Shown piece by piece: positions 1 through 8,489 of a DNA stretch of 64,000 bases. The stretch comes from Bacteroidota bacterium (GTDB lineage: Bacteria; Bacteroidota; Bacteroidia; Bacteroidales; JAADJA01), in contig JAHLKX010000001.1 in the NCBI GenBank assembly GCA_020444515.1, forward strand, positions 186,001-250,000, in the 5' to 3' direction. The position numbers were made by a program, and so were the translations under genes. A model generated the notes under the pieces. That model did not search any database, was not told where the DNA came from, and was given only the letters and a program-made list of their open reading frames with translations. Position 1 is the stretch's first letter. Each line of letters opens with the position of its first letter.

Positions 1-37
1 AAACAAAAAAATCCCGGTTGTGAAAAACAACCGGGAT
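1..37 (-). terminator. Rho-independent terminator of the LamG/T9SS gene
   Basis: A perfect 10-bp inverted repeat (ATCCCGGTTG at 11-20, CAACCGGGAT at 28-37) encloses a 7-nt loop. Read on the minus strand it is followed by a T-rich tract (complement of 1-10). It lies about 50 bp beyond the stop codon of the gene ending at 88. Confidence 0.85.
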
Positions 38-87
38 CATTAATCAGTAATAAAACAGTTAATTTAGTCTGAACAGGACGGACATGG

Positions 88-2157
88 TTAGTTTTTGGTG
101 AATTTTTTGACGATCGCAGTCCCGTTGTTGACAAGTTTAACTAAATACACGCCTTTGCTAAACCCTATGAGGTCAATGGTGTAAACGGAGTTGGAATTAC
201 CTTCTTGCATGGATAGTGAATACACTACCTGACCCGTCATATTCAGTACTTCGAGGTAGCCATCAGAAGACAATTCACCAAGTTCAACATTCAAGGTTGT
301 GGTTGCAGGGTTTGGATAAAGGTTCCTGATCAATGAATTATTTTGATCGGCCAGGCCGGTTGTTTTCTCCATGCCTGGAATTGCAGCTACAACAACTTCT
401 CCACTGGAAGTACGCATTGGTTTTTCATCTACTTTAAAAACATGGAATTTAAGTTCTGTTTTTAGGTTTGGTTGCAATGCTTTCAAATCAATTTTAATCA
501 AAGTATTTCCGTGCATGATTGCATGGTGATTATTGACTGCAATGATCTTGATGTTGCCATTGGGGTTGTATGTTGTAATGAGTTTAAATTGGGTAAGCTG
601 TGTTTGGCTTGCATCCACTCCCTGGAACTGAACCAATTTGGGATTGATCTTGAACTGAAGTTCAATGATTTGTGGAACCGGATTTTCTTTAATATAATTC
701 ATGACCGGGATCACAAGTCCGGGATTGGTCAGATTATTTTGATCCTCTACAAAAGGAAATGGAATGGCACACCAGCAATTGCCACCTACCAGGTAAGCAT
801 CATTTCCTTCAGGTGAAAGATCGCATGACATGTATTCGCATCCTTCTGACATTGACCAGCTGCCAACCAATCCGCTTTCTGTCCCCTTGAGTTTGGAAGC
901 AAATTTATCCCAAATTTCATCGGCAGTTCTCATGACATTCCATATTCTTACTTCATCAATGTTCCCATTGAAGTGATGCCGGTTTTTGAGGCTACTGCGA
1001 CCAATGAGCATCGGGTCATCTGAAATAACGAGTTTGCCGAGAGCAACTTTCTCACAGTCTAATTTCCCATTGATATAAATTCTCATGAATTCACCATCAT
1101 AAGTTGCTGCAACATGGTACCAGGTTCCCGGATAAATGGGTGTTTTGGATTTTAGGTTTCCAACGGGCAATGCAAATTCCAGGCTTTTTACCCCATTTAA
1201 ATTACTCAGGAAAAATTCGAAGCCATTACCATTACCACCTTTTGAAATAATTCGTGGTTTTTCAGTGTCAGCATAATTTTGTTTGATCCACGCTTCCAAC
1301 GTGAGATGACCATCCAAATGCAACGACGGATCATCGAATACCAATACTTTATCATTATAGCCATCAAGCATAACCGAAGGTCCGCAGAGGGAATGACATA
1401 TTTTTGCAGGGATGCTTTTTTCACCGTGTGGTTTAATGTATACAGGCATGATCTGGTATTCATAGGACCCATTAGTGATGTCAGCATCTGAATAGAACTC
1501 GTCGGTAACCAAATGGCTTGTGATTTTTTGTCCATTTCGATAAACATCGTAACCCAACAGGGTAAATGTGTTGGCCGGCGCTTTCCATTTTAAATCGATG
1601 TGTTTGTTATTGGCAGAAGCCTTTAACATTCTTGGGGTTTCGTCATTGACTACTGTAATGGGTTTTTTATCGCTGCGGATAAAGTTAAGACCATTGAATG
1701 AATCACCAAGCATGTAATCAAGTTGAAATTTGTCCGTTTTTTCTCCGGTTTTAATTTGCGGATGGGCATAATAAACACCTTTTTTACCCATAAGAAAATC
1801 ACCCTGACCGACCCACCACTTATATCCGTTGGGAGCAGGGTCTAATTCTTGCATCTCAAAAGTCAATTCGCCACTGTGCGTGATTTCCCCGATTTTAGTC
1901 GAAATTCCATTGAATGACTTTGAGCATGGAAAATTGTCTTTCACCTTCCAGTCCTCCGGAATCAGGAACCCAACATAGGGTGCTACCGCTTGTTCTCCAA
2001 TCCCGTATACCTGGATACAAAGCTCAGGTTTGAAGATTGACATAGGACTAGCATCACTGTTTTGCTTGATATGAACAATTTCATAGCAGGAACATAAAAA
2101 AATCATCGGTAATAACAATACCGCTGATTTTACAATTAAATTTTTAAAAGATTTCAT
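88..2157 (-). CDS. Exported LamG-domain protein with T9SS type A sorting domain
   Basis: A 689-residue exported protein. The N-terminus is a signal peptide ending in a lipobox-like LCSC at about residues 21-24. A fibronectin-III-like segment lies near 175-250 and a LamG/concanavalin-like jelly roll near 265-410, with 'YHVAATYDG' and 'GNIDEVRIWN' as typical LamG signatures. A cohesin-like beta segment (about 490-590) follows. The C-terminus (about 612-689, starting NLYPNPATTTLNVE and ending KKFTKN) is a T9SS type A sorting domain, so cell-surface delivery is expected. Having both a lipobox and a T9SS tail is unusual. An unusually good Shine-Dalgarno (AAAGGAGGT, four bases before ATG) and an upstream sigma-54-type promoter suggest specific regulation by the neighbouring regulator. 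No substrate can be assigned; LamG domains usually bind carbohydrate or protein. Confidence 0.85.
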   Translation of the reverse strand: MKSFKNLIVKSAVLLLPMIFLCSCYEIVHIKQNSDASPMSIFKPELCIQVYGIGEQAVAPYVGFLIPEDWKVKDNFPCSKSFNGISTKIGEITHSGELTFEMQELDPAPNGYKWWVGQGDFLMGKKGVYYAHPQIKTGEKTDKFQLDYMLGDSFNGLNFIRSDKKPITVVNDETPRMLKASANNKHIDLKWKAPANTFTLLGYDVYRNGQKITSHLVTDEFYSDADITNGSYEYQIMPVYIKPHGEKSIPAKICHSLCGPSVMLDGYNDKVLVFDDPSLHLDGHLTLEAWIKQNYADTEKPRIISKGGNGNGFEFFLSNLNGVKSLEFALPVGNLKSKTPIYPGTWYHVAATYDGEFMRIYINGKLDCEKVALGKLVISDDPMLIGRSSLKNRHHFNGNIDEVRIWNVMRTADEIWDKFASKLKGTESGLVGSWSMSEGCEYMSCDLSPEGNDAYLVGGNCWCAIPFPFVEDQNNLTNPGLVIPVMNYIKENPVPQIIELQFKINPKLVQFQGVDASQTQLTQFKLITTYNPNGNIKIIAVNNHHAIMHGNTLIKIDLKALQPNLKTELKFHVFKVDEKPMRTSSGEVVVAAIPGMEKTTGLADQNNSLIRNLYPNPATTTLNVELGELSSDGYLEVLNMTGQVVYSLSMQEGNSNSVYTIDLIGFSKGVYLVKLVNNGTAIVKKFTKN

Positions 2158-2226
2158 GGCTACCTCCTTTTTTAGGGTTTTGTTTTTTGTATTTGATTAA
2201 ATGATAGGTTATATGCCATGGCTATA

Positions 2227-2241
2227 GCAAGTGGAATACCA
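2227..2241 (-). promoter_or_regulatory. Predicted sigma-54 (-24/-12) promoter
   Basis: On the minus strand the sequence reads TGGTATTCCACTTGC. It has the GG and GC dinucleotides of the -24/-12 consensus (TGGCAC-N5-TTGC) at exactly the 10-nt spacing required. The start site would fall near 2215, giving a leader of about 58 nt for the gene starting at 2157. The gene immediately upstream encodes a sigma-54 activator, which makes the match more credible. Confidence 0.65.
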
Positions 2242-2265
2242 AAAACTATTTTCAAAATCAAATCA

Positions 2266-2279
2266 AAGCAAGTTTGCTT
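2266..2279. promoter_or_regulatory. Inverted repeat AAGCAA-GT-TTGCTT
   Basis: A perfect 6-2-6 inverted repeat lies just upstream of the predicted -24 element. It shares the TTGC/GCAA core with the palindrome at 2379-2394. It could be part of an activator binding region; no protein is assigned. Confidence 0.35.
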
Positions 2280-2378
2280 CGGGAAATACTATTGCTATTG
2301 GAAACCACCCAGACAAGTTTTTTTGAGGAGATTGTTTGTAGGGTCAAATAGTTTAAGGAGGAACTGCAAAGTGTATTG

Positions 2379-2394
2379 TTTTGCTATAGCAAAA
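2379..2394. promoter_or_regulatory. 16-bp palindrome TTTTGCTATAGCAAAA, candidate enhancer site
   Basis: A perfect palindrome about 170 bp upstream of the predicted sigma-54 start site, which is a normal distance for an upstream activating sequence. Its GCTATAGCAA core recurs at 2221-2230, overlapping the -12 element. Fis-type HTH activators bind such palindromes, so the adjacent regulator is the natural candidate. This is inference from position and symmetry. Confidence 0.45.
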
Positions 2395-2448
2395 TAGGTC
2401 ATATCGACAATTTGAAATATAGCAGAGATTAATAAAGGATAGAATCGA

Positions 2449-3873
2449 TTATAAAAAATTATAATTGCCATTCGGATTCTTTGAAAACCAATTGTTTTCA
2501 GAAAGAAATATGTTGTATTTTCTTTTTTTTCGTATCAGGGTATCGCGGGAAATACCCAGTAGCTTTGCAGCTTTTGAATTGTTGTTGTTGCTCTGGATCA
2601 GGGCATAATGAATTAATTTTTTCTCATTATCTTCGAGTTTCAAGCTTCCTTTTGCATTTGGTTTTTGATTGGCCATTGTTTCTATTTTAAAGTTATTTGG
2701 ACTCAATGTGTTCGTTCCGGAAATGAGTATTGCCCGGTTCACCATATTTCTGAGTTCTCTGACATTTCCCGGGAAGTTATAATTGTTGAGTTTTTGATAT
2801 ACGCGCTTATCAATTTTTATAGGATTCATCTTGCGCTTTTGGGCAATATCATGGGCGAAAAAGTTCGTCAGGGGTTCAATATCTTGTTTGTGATCACGCA
2901 ATGGCGGAATATGAATCATAAAGGTATTGAGTCTGTGGAAAAGATCGATTCTCAATTTATTATTGCTTATCAGTTTTTCGGGTTTTGAATTGGTTGCTGA
3001 AATGATCCTCAAATTAACCTCAAATTCTTCGTTGCTCCCCAGTGGTTTTATTTTCTTTTCTTCGATGGCCCTCAGTAATTTGGCCTGCAAACCATGTGGC
3101 ATTTCTGAGATTTCATCCAGAAACAAGGTTCCGTTATTGGCGAGTTCAAAGCACCCCTTTTTGTTTTCTACAGCACCTGTAAAAGTGCCCTTCTTATGTC
3201 CGAAGAATTCACTTTCCAGGAGGGTGTCTGGTATTGCAGCGCTATTGATGGGGCAAAAGGGCTCAGGATGCCGTTCACTGGCATGATGAATAATTCTGGC
3301 AACAATTTCTTTGCCGGTTCCATTGTCACCGGTAATCATAACATTCATTTCTTTATCAGTCGCTGCCAGCAAAGCCATATTGACCACGTGTTGCATTTGT
3401 TGGCTAACACCTATAAACTCTCTTCCGATTTTGTTAGCAAGGTCATTGTCTATTAATGAATTGGGATTCGATATATTTGATGGGTGTGAAATATTCCTCT
3501 GGTAGCAGGCAGTTCTTTTGATTGATAATATAAGTTTTTTTGCAGAGACCGGTTTGACAATGTAGTCAAATGCTCCTATTCTGAAAGCTTTCGCCACCAA
3601 GTTCAGATCCTTCTGGCCACTGACCATGATGACATCTACTGATTTATGATTTTGTTTAATGGTGCGAAGAATATCGAGTCCATTGGCATCTGGAAGTAGG
3701 ATGTCACAGATAAAAATATCAATGGGGGTTGATTTAAAAATTTCGAAAGCCTGGGTAGGGTGATGTGCACAAAATACTTCATGGCCCTGTTCCTTTAAAA
3801 TACTGGCATATTTATCGGTACAAAGCGGGTTGTCATCCAATATGAGTATCTTTAAACGTTTCATGCTTTGCAT
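2449..3873 (-). CDS. Sigma-54-dependent response regulator, NtrC/AtoC type
   Basis: A 474-residue protein with the three domains of this family. The receiver domain (about 7-118) has phosphoacceptor D57 in FICD-ILLP and K107 in DYIVKPVS. The AAA+ sigma-54 activation domain (about 153-385) has Walker A GDNGTGKE at 182-189, Walker B GTLFLDEI at 248-255 and a FPGNVRELRN motif near 367-376. A Fis-type HTH lies at about 418-452 (SKAAKLLGISRDTLIRKK). The sigma-54 contact loop reads GTFTGA (229-234) rather than the usual GAFTGA. No histidine kinase is adjacent, so it is an orphan. The gene 291 bp downstream in the same direction has a -24/-12 promoter, making it the most likely target. Start at 3873; a second Met at codon 4 is equally possible. 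Confidence 0.93.
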   Translation of the reverse strand: MQSMKRLKILILDDNPLCTDKYASILKEQGHEVFCAHHPTQAFEIFKSTPIDIFICDILLPDANGLDILRTIKQNHKSVDVIMVSGQKDLNLVAKAFRIGAFDYIVKPVSAKKLILSIKRTACYQRNISHPSNISNPNSLIDNDLANKIGREFIGVSQQMQHVVNMALLAATDKEMNVMITGDNGTGKEIVARIIHHASERHPEPFCPINSAAIPDTLLESEFFGHKKGTFTGAVENKKGCFELANNGTLFLDEISEMPHGLQAKLLRAIEEKKIKPLGSNEEFEVNLRIISATNSKPEKLISNNKLRIDLFHRLNTFMIHIPPLRDHKQDIEPLTNFFAHDIAQKRKMNPIKIDKRVYQKLNNYNFPGNVRELRNMVNRAILISGTNTLSPNNFKIETMANQKPNAKGSLKLEDNEKKLIHYALIQSNNNNSKAAKLLGISRDTLIRKKRKYNIFLSENNWFSKNPNGNYNFL

Positions 3874-4325
3874 GGGTTGAGATGACTCTTATATAATCAT
3901 TGGTTCTAGTGTAAATTTCCCATCATGGTATCTGCGTGTTAGTTAATAAAAGGAATTGCAAATTTTTTCCATGGTAAATAATTCAATCCATGGTTACAGT
4001 AATTTTGATGATCCCCCATCAATTGCAAATATAAATGTCGTCGAAAATTATTGCAGGATATGCGCGAAGAGGCGGCTCTGAAATGAGTAATTGGTTTCAT
4101 GGCTTGAATGTTTTGGTTCGAGTTTACGGCAATAAATATACGAATTTCTTATCCCAAAAGCAAGAACTAGTTATGAACGTTGAACTTTGGACCATTATTA
4201 TGTTTTTGGTGTCGCAGTTATAATGCGGAATTCCGAATAAGACTGATTCTTATTTATGAATAAAAATTATTTATGAACGACTACCACTGATGATCAAAGG
4301 TCAGGATTTTAAAAAACCGAGCAGG
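3874..4325. other. Intergenic region, no convincing gene
   Basis: 452 bp between the response regulator and the TonB-dependent receptor. A 62-codon open frame at 4035-4223 (+) has no recognisable signal or family and is probably noncoding. A weak hairpin (AATAAGA / TCTTATT) lies near 4232-4252. A TTTGC/TGG pair at 3958-3971 resembles a sigma-54 element but its spacing is one base short. Promoters for the regulator should lie here, but none could be fixed. Confidence 0.5.
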
Positions 4326-6587
4326 TTAAAAATTGGCAGAAACCTGAAAAATCACATTTCGGGGAGGACGAATATCCCCAGGTCTGCCCATGTATTCATT
4401 ATTGAGTAAGTTATTTGCCAGGAGAGCGATTTTAAATAAATCTGATACCCGGTAAGCAATGCGGTAATCGATGATCAATGCTCCTTTATCATTGTCAATC
4501 CGGTATTGTTTGAGTCCCGGAAAAATTTCCTGTCCCAGAATCGTGGCTTCAAAAGCATCATCTATCCTTTCCATAAAACTGGTATAAGTGATTGTTAATC
4601 CTGTTGTAAAACGGCCTAGTTTTATTTCAGCATCACTTTTTACCGCATGTCTGTAACGGTATTTGAGGATGTTATTTTCCAGTGTGTCAGAGGACAAATC
4701 AATGGGGTTCATGTAGGTATAGCCTGCAAACAAAGTCAGGGGCATTTTCCCAACTTTACCCGTACCTGTAATGCTCATATCAATTCCATTGATGCGTGCT
4801 TTTCCAACATTAAGAGATTTGAAACCTATGTCATCAAGGGTGACGATTGGGTTTTGATCATCGTTCCATACGCCAAAGGTAAATTCAATCATATCCTCAT
4901 ACTCTGTATAGAATCCTGCCAGATCAAAATAACCTTTCCAGTTGCTGATCTTGATACCCTGCTTGATCCCTATTTCGGCACTCCAGCCGTTTTCTGATTT
5001 CAATTCAGAATTGGGAAAGATATTCAAACTGCCTACTGAAGTGGAAATGTATTTTTCTGCAATGGAGGGAAAACGGAAACCCTGACCAATGGAAGCCCTG
5101 AGAAATGTATGTTCGGCAGCTTGATAGTTTAACCCCGCTCTTGCGACAGGGCTTGACTCAGTATCTTTTTGGTCAAGCGTGTAGTGTTCCCATCGCAATC
5201 CAACTGATACCGATAATTGATTAAATAGTTTGTAATCAAGCTGGGTAAAAACGGCAATTGTCGAGTTGAAATGATCGCCATACAATTCTGCATTCGTGAC
5301 CCCATAAAGGCCACTGATTCCAAATGTCCAGTCGAGTTTTTTGCTAAAATTTCGATAAAACTGGTATTCGCCAAAATACAGATCTGATCCGTTATTTTTA
5401 TCAGGGTCTTCTTCAAACCGATTGTAAACCTTATAAAAACGGGTTCGCAAGCTATGACGGTTATGATGCCTGTCATAGTAACGAACCCAGGGATCAACAT
5501 TGAAACGTAAAGCCCGGGAAGGATTAACCGAAGACAGCGGTTGCATCAATGCCCCTGAATCAGCATCCACCCATATCAAAAAATCAGAGGTGTTTTGCCA
5601 TTGAAAATTGGTGTTGAGTCCATAAGTCAAACCTTTGATCCCGGCGGGATGGTGACGAATTTTTAGGTTAGCCCTGATTCGCTGTTCATAATCATCTTTT
5701 CGGTATCCCGGGTCGTTATGATAGTTGCCACCTGCAACGAGGTCCCAGTTACCCATTTTATGTGCTGTTGAAAAACTGGCACCACCAAAAATGGGATTGC
5801 CATCCCACCACCAGGCCAATTCTTTCCTTTGGGGTTGCATGTAGAGCCCCGAATATAAATTAAATTTGGTTTTGGGGCGTGTTCCGGGCCAGGTGGTAAT
5901 GAGGTTGATTACCCCATTGAGGGCGGATGAACCATACAGCGCTGAAGAGGCCCCTTTTAAAATCTCAACCCGTTCAATATTTTCTACAGGTAGAAAATTC
6001 CATTTCACTTCATTGACATCGGCGGTTAACATGGGCAATCCGTCAACCAGTACCATTACACGGCTACCAGCACCATAACTATACCCACTTCCACCTCGAA
6101 TGTTCGGCTGACCGTCAATGACATCCACCCCGGGTTGTTTGCTGATGGCATCGGCCATATTCATTGTGTTGGTGTTTTCAATGAAGTCGGATTGAATAAT
6201 CGCCATAGAAACAGTTACATCCGAAAGCTTCTGCTGATATTTCCCGGCTGTAACCACTGCTGCGTCCAATTCGATTTGCCCGACTGATAAGTAAATATCC
6301 CGTTTAATGGTTTCATTGACCCTGACCTTGAGGGTCAGCTTATATTCTGAAAATCCCAAAAAGCGAAATATTAGTTGATGTTCGCCGGCAGCAATATGAA
6401 GGTAGTACCTGCCTTCTGAATCAGTGGAGGTTCCATAGGCACTGTCTGCCAGAATATTGACACCTGGTAAAACTTCATTGGTTTCTGCATCATATACCGT
6501 TCCACTGACCATTCCCGTTTGGGAGTGAAGTTCCATGTTGCAGGTAATGAAACCAAACATAATCAGCAGGGGAACCATCTTGACCAT
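4326..6587 (-). CDS. TonB-dependent outer membrane receptor
   Basis: A 753-residue outer-membrane active transporter. A signal peptide (about 1-22) precedes a CarboxypepD_reg-like domain (about 26-110: SGTVYDAETNEVLPGVNI). The TonB plug follows (about 115-235, with ISKQPGVDVIDGQPNIRGG and ALYGSSALNGVINLIT). The rest is a 22-strand-type beta barrel ending in the aromatic residue F (VIFQVSANF), as expected for outer-membrane insertion. The substrate is unknown; there is no SusD partner, which argues against a glycan-uptake SusC. The gene lies 44 bp downstream of a small T9SS protein on the same strand and may share its transcript. Confidence 0.92.
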   Translation of the reverse strand: MVKMVPLLIMFGFITCNMELHSQTGMVSGTVYDAETNEVLPGVNILADSAYGTSTDSEGRYYLHIAAGEHQLIFRFLGFSEYKLTLKVRVNETIKRDIYLSVGQIELDAAVVTAGKYQQKLSDVTVSMAIIQSDFIENTNTMNMADAISKQPGVDVIDGQPNIRGGSGYSYGAGSRVMVLVDGLPMLTADVNEVKWNFLPVENIERVEILKGASSALYGSSALNGVINLITTWPGTRPKTKFNLYSGLYMQPQRKELAWWWDGNPIFGGASFSTAHKMGNWDLVAGGNYHNDPGYRKDDYEQRIRANLKIRHHPAGIKGLTYGLNTNFQWQNTSDFLIWVDADSGALMQPLSSVNPSRALRFNVDPWVRYYDRHHNRHSLRTRFYKVYNRFEEDPDKNNGSDLYFGEYQFYRNFSKKLDWTFGISGLYGVTNAELYGDHFNSTIAVFTQLDYKLFNQLSVSVGLRWEHYTLDQKDTESSPVARAGLNYQAAEHTFLRASIGQGFRFPSIAEKYISTSVGSLNIFPNSELKSENGWSAEIGIKQGIKISNWKGYFDLAGFYTEYEDMIEFTFGVWNDDQNPIVTLDDIGFKSLNVGKARINGIDMSITGTGKVGKMPLTLFAGYTYMNPIDLSSDTLENNILKYRYRHAVKSDAEIKLGRFTTGLTITYTSFMERIDDAFEATILGQEIFPGLKQYRIDNDKGALIIDYRIAYRVSDLFKIALLANNLLNNEYMGRPGDIRPPRNVIFQVSANF

Positions 6588-6631
6588 TCCTAAAAAATTT
6601 AAACCGGTTTATCGAAAGGCAGAGAAAGGAT

Positions 6632-7405
6632 TTATTGCGACTTCATCAATCGACCGGTAAATAAGCCATGCTTATTGCGCAGTTGATAAATGTAGATACC
6701 CGGTTTTAAATCGTTCCCTTTGAAAGTCAAAATATTAATGCCTGAAGTGGCTTGAAACTTTTTGACGAACACCATGTTGCCGCACAGCTCAAATACTTCA
6801 AAGGAATACTCATCGGGTTCTGCGGATTGAAACTTTAAGTCTGTGGATTCCGAAAACGGATTGGGTGACGTGGTGATCAATTTAAATAAGTTGGGGTCAA
6901 ATTCCCCAATGGCACTGGGGTCCGTAACATTCATGGCAAGGGAGGTGGAATCGGTCACGGTGCCAACATAAATAGGAGGGGAGCCAAGTATTCCGGGGAT
7001 GTAGACATCAATAACGATTTCAAGCTTAAAATGTCCTTTAAGGGTTGGGATGCCTTCCAGCAGCACACAATAATAGGTTCCAACCATAAAAATACTGTCT
7101 TCGGCATTGGATACCCAGGTGATGCCCGGGGGCAGGTTGCCTACATCCTTTATTTTAATGTGATGCAGATCTATAACAACACCTCCGATTGTGTCTAAGA
7201 TATATTCAGCAGGGGCTAATATGGTGAAATCCTGGTTGTACATTAGATTGATGGTCGCATCCGGCATTGAATCGGGACACACCTCCCCGTTGTTTTCAGG
7301 ATCCGGACAGGTTGTTTTATCACCGGGGATGCATTGACTTTTAAGTGATCCGGATAACATTACAGCAAAAGCAAGCAATAGTAGTGGAGTAGCGGTTTTT
7401 TTCAT
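6632..7405 (-). CDS. Small exported protein with T9SS type A sorting domain
   Basis: A protein of 257 residues from the Met at 7405, where MKKTATPLLLLAFAVMLSGS forms a classical signal peptide. The same frame is open to 7510, but that would bury the signal. A TAnnTTTG box at 7420-7427 also sits just upstream of the chosen start. The middle (about 25-165) is a beta-rich segment of unknown function with a cysteine-rich beginning (CIPGDKTTCPD). The C-terminus from about 182 (TTSPNPFSESTDLKFQ ... GIYIYQLRNKHG) is a T9SS type A sorting domain. It precedes the TonB receptor by 44 bp. It could be a surface binding partner for that receptor; this is inference from proximity only. Confidence 0.75.
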   Translation of the reverse strand: MKKTATPLLLLAFAVMLSGSLKSQCIPGDKTTCPDPENNGEVCPDSMPDATINLMYNQDFTILAPAEYILDTIGGVVIDLHHIKIKDVGNLPPGITWVSNAEDSIFMVGTYYCVLLEGIPTLKGHFKLEIVIDVYIPGILGSPPIYVGTVTDSTSLAMNVTDPSAIGEFDPNLFKLITTSPNPFSESTDLKFQSAEPDEYSFEVFELCGNMVFVKKFQATSGINILTFKGNDLKPGIYIYQLRNKHGLFTGRLMKSQ

Positions 7406-7419
7406 TGTTCTGTTTTTTT

Positions 7420-7427
7420 CAAAGATA
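7420..7427 (-). promoter_or_regulatory. Candidate Bacteroidota -7 box (TATCTTTG)
   Basis: On the minus strand the octamer matches TAnnTTTG. It ends 14 bp before the ATG at 7405, so the leader would be very short. No TTTG was found at the -33 distance, so support is partial. Confidence 0.4.
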
Positions 7428-7501
7428 CGGATTTTTAAAGTCAGATGATTCCATCTTTGTACACTGGTCATTATTTTTAAGGCTAATCTGTGATTGCCGG
7501 G

Positions 7502-7534
7502 TTTGTCCATCTGAATAAATTAGGATTACATTTG
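7502..7534 (+). promoter_or_regulatory. Bacteroidota-type promoter of the DUF3108 gene
   Basis: TTTG (7502-7505) and TACATTTG (7527-7534) are separated by 21 bp, matching the -33 TTTG / -7 TAnnTTTG arrangement of the Bacteroidota primary sigma factor. The start site would be near 7541, about 28 nt before the ATG at 7569. Confidence 0.6.
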
Positions 7535-7568
7535 CAGGAAAATATAGGTTGGACTATTAGATGATTCA

Positions 7569-8390
7569 ATGAAAACCGGGTATTTGGCATATATCACTAT
7601 TTGTTTGGCTATGATGACATGCCTTTCTGTTTATTCTCAACAAAAACAGGATGATCATGCTTTTCGCTCAGGCGAAGCACTTTACTATGAGGTAGCTTAC
7701 AACTGGGGGATTATCTGGGTTAATGCCGGCGAAGTTTATTTCAAAGTTGATACCATTGTTCATGAAAATCAACCTGCATATGCATTTGATAGTTACGGGC
7801 AATCCTATAGTTTTTACGACTGGATATTTAAGGTCCGTGATCACTTTCAATCGGTCGCCTTAAGAGAAAGTCTTCAACCGGTTCAATTTAAACGCGATAC
7901 CTATGAAGGTGGATTCGAGGTGAATAACACCTATCAATTCCTTAACAAAGAGCAAAAAGTTATAGCTGAGATCGAACACAGCGACCGCCCCCGGACTGCT
8001 GATACCCTCGATCTTCCTTTTGGAACATTGGACGTACTTACCGCTATCTACCATGCCAGGAATCTCAATTTTGACACCCTTGAACCCGGTGAAAAGATAC
8101 CGGTCCGATTTATCATTGATGGGGAGTTTTATGAGTTGTATATTCGCTATCAGGGTCGGGAGGTCAAAAAGAACAGGGATGGTAAGTTATACCGTTGTAT
8201 TAAATTCAGTGCGCTTTTGGTTGAGGGTACGATTTTCAAGGGAGGTGAAGACCTTGTGGTGTGGGTTACCGATGATGAAAATAAAGTACCTGTAATGGCT
8301 GAAGCCAGGATATTGGTGGGATCGATAAAGGCTTACCTCACTGGTTTTGAAAATCTTAAGGGAAAAATGCCGGAAGTGGAAAAAGAGTGA
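7569..8390 (+). CDS. DUF3108 domain-containing exported protein
   Basis: A 273-residue protein with an N-terminal signal peptide (about 1-24, ending VYSQQ). The DUF3108 fold covers most of the rest, recognised by the N-terminal FRSGEALYYEVAYNWGIIWVNAGEV pattern (shown in part) and the C-terminal series of beta strands up to GSIKAYLTGFENLKG. DUF3108 proteins are periplasmic or outer-membrane-associated and of undefined function. The gene has its own promoter and lies about 100 bp upstream of the HD phosphohydrolase, with which it may be cotranscribed. Confidence 0.85.
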   Translation: MKTGYLAYITICLAMMTCLSVYSQQKQDDHAFRSGEALYYEVAYNWGIIWVNAGEVYFKVDTIVHENQPAYAFDSYGQSYSFYDWIFKVRDHFQSVALRESLQPVQFKRDTYEGGFEVNNTYQFLNKEQKVIAEIEHSDRPRTADTLDLPFGTLDVLTAIYHARNLNFDTLEPGEKIPVRFIIDGEFYELYIRYQGREVKKNRDGKLYRCIKFSALLVEGTIFKGGEDLVVWVTDDENKVPVMAEARILVGSIKAYLTGFENLKGKMPEVEKE

Positions 8391-8489
8391 TCCCTTTCGT
8401 TGCAGATCATCATTCCCTTTTATCCTATCCAACGAAGAAATGTTCAAATCAGAAAATGTCGTAATTTCGTGGGGTCAAGAAAAAATGGA

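Noticed and set aside
3958-3971. Sigma-54-like TGG/TTGC pair upstream of the response regulator
   Set aside because: The GG-GC distance is one base short of the strict spacing the sigma-54 promoter requires.
4035-4223. 62-codon open frame in the 3.9-4.3 kb gap
   Set aside because: No signal peptide, domain or ribosome-binding site, and it is isolated in an AT-rich noncoding stretch.
4326-7405. Polysaccharide utilisation locus (SusC/SusD pair)
   Set aside because: The receptor has no SusD partner or glycoside hydrolase nearby, and the accompanying small T9SS protein is not SusD-like.
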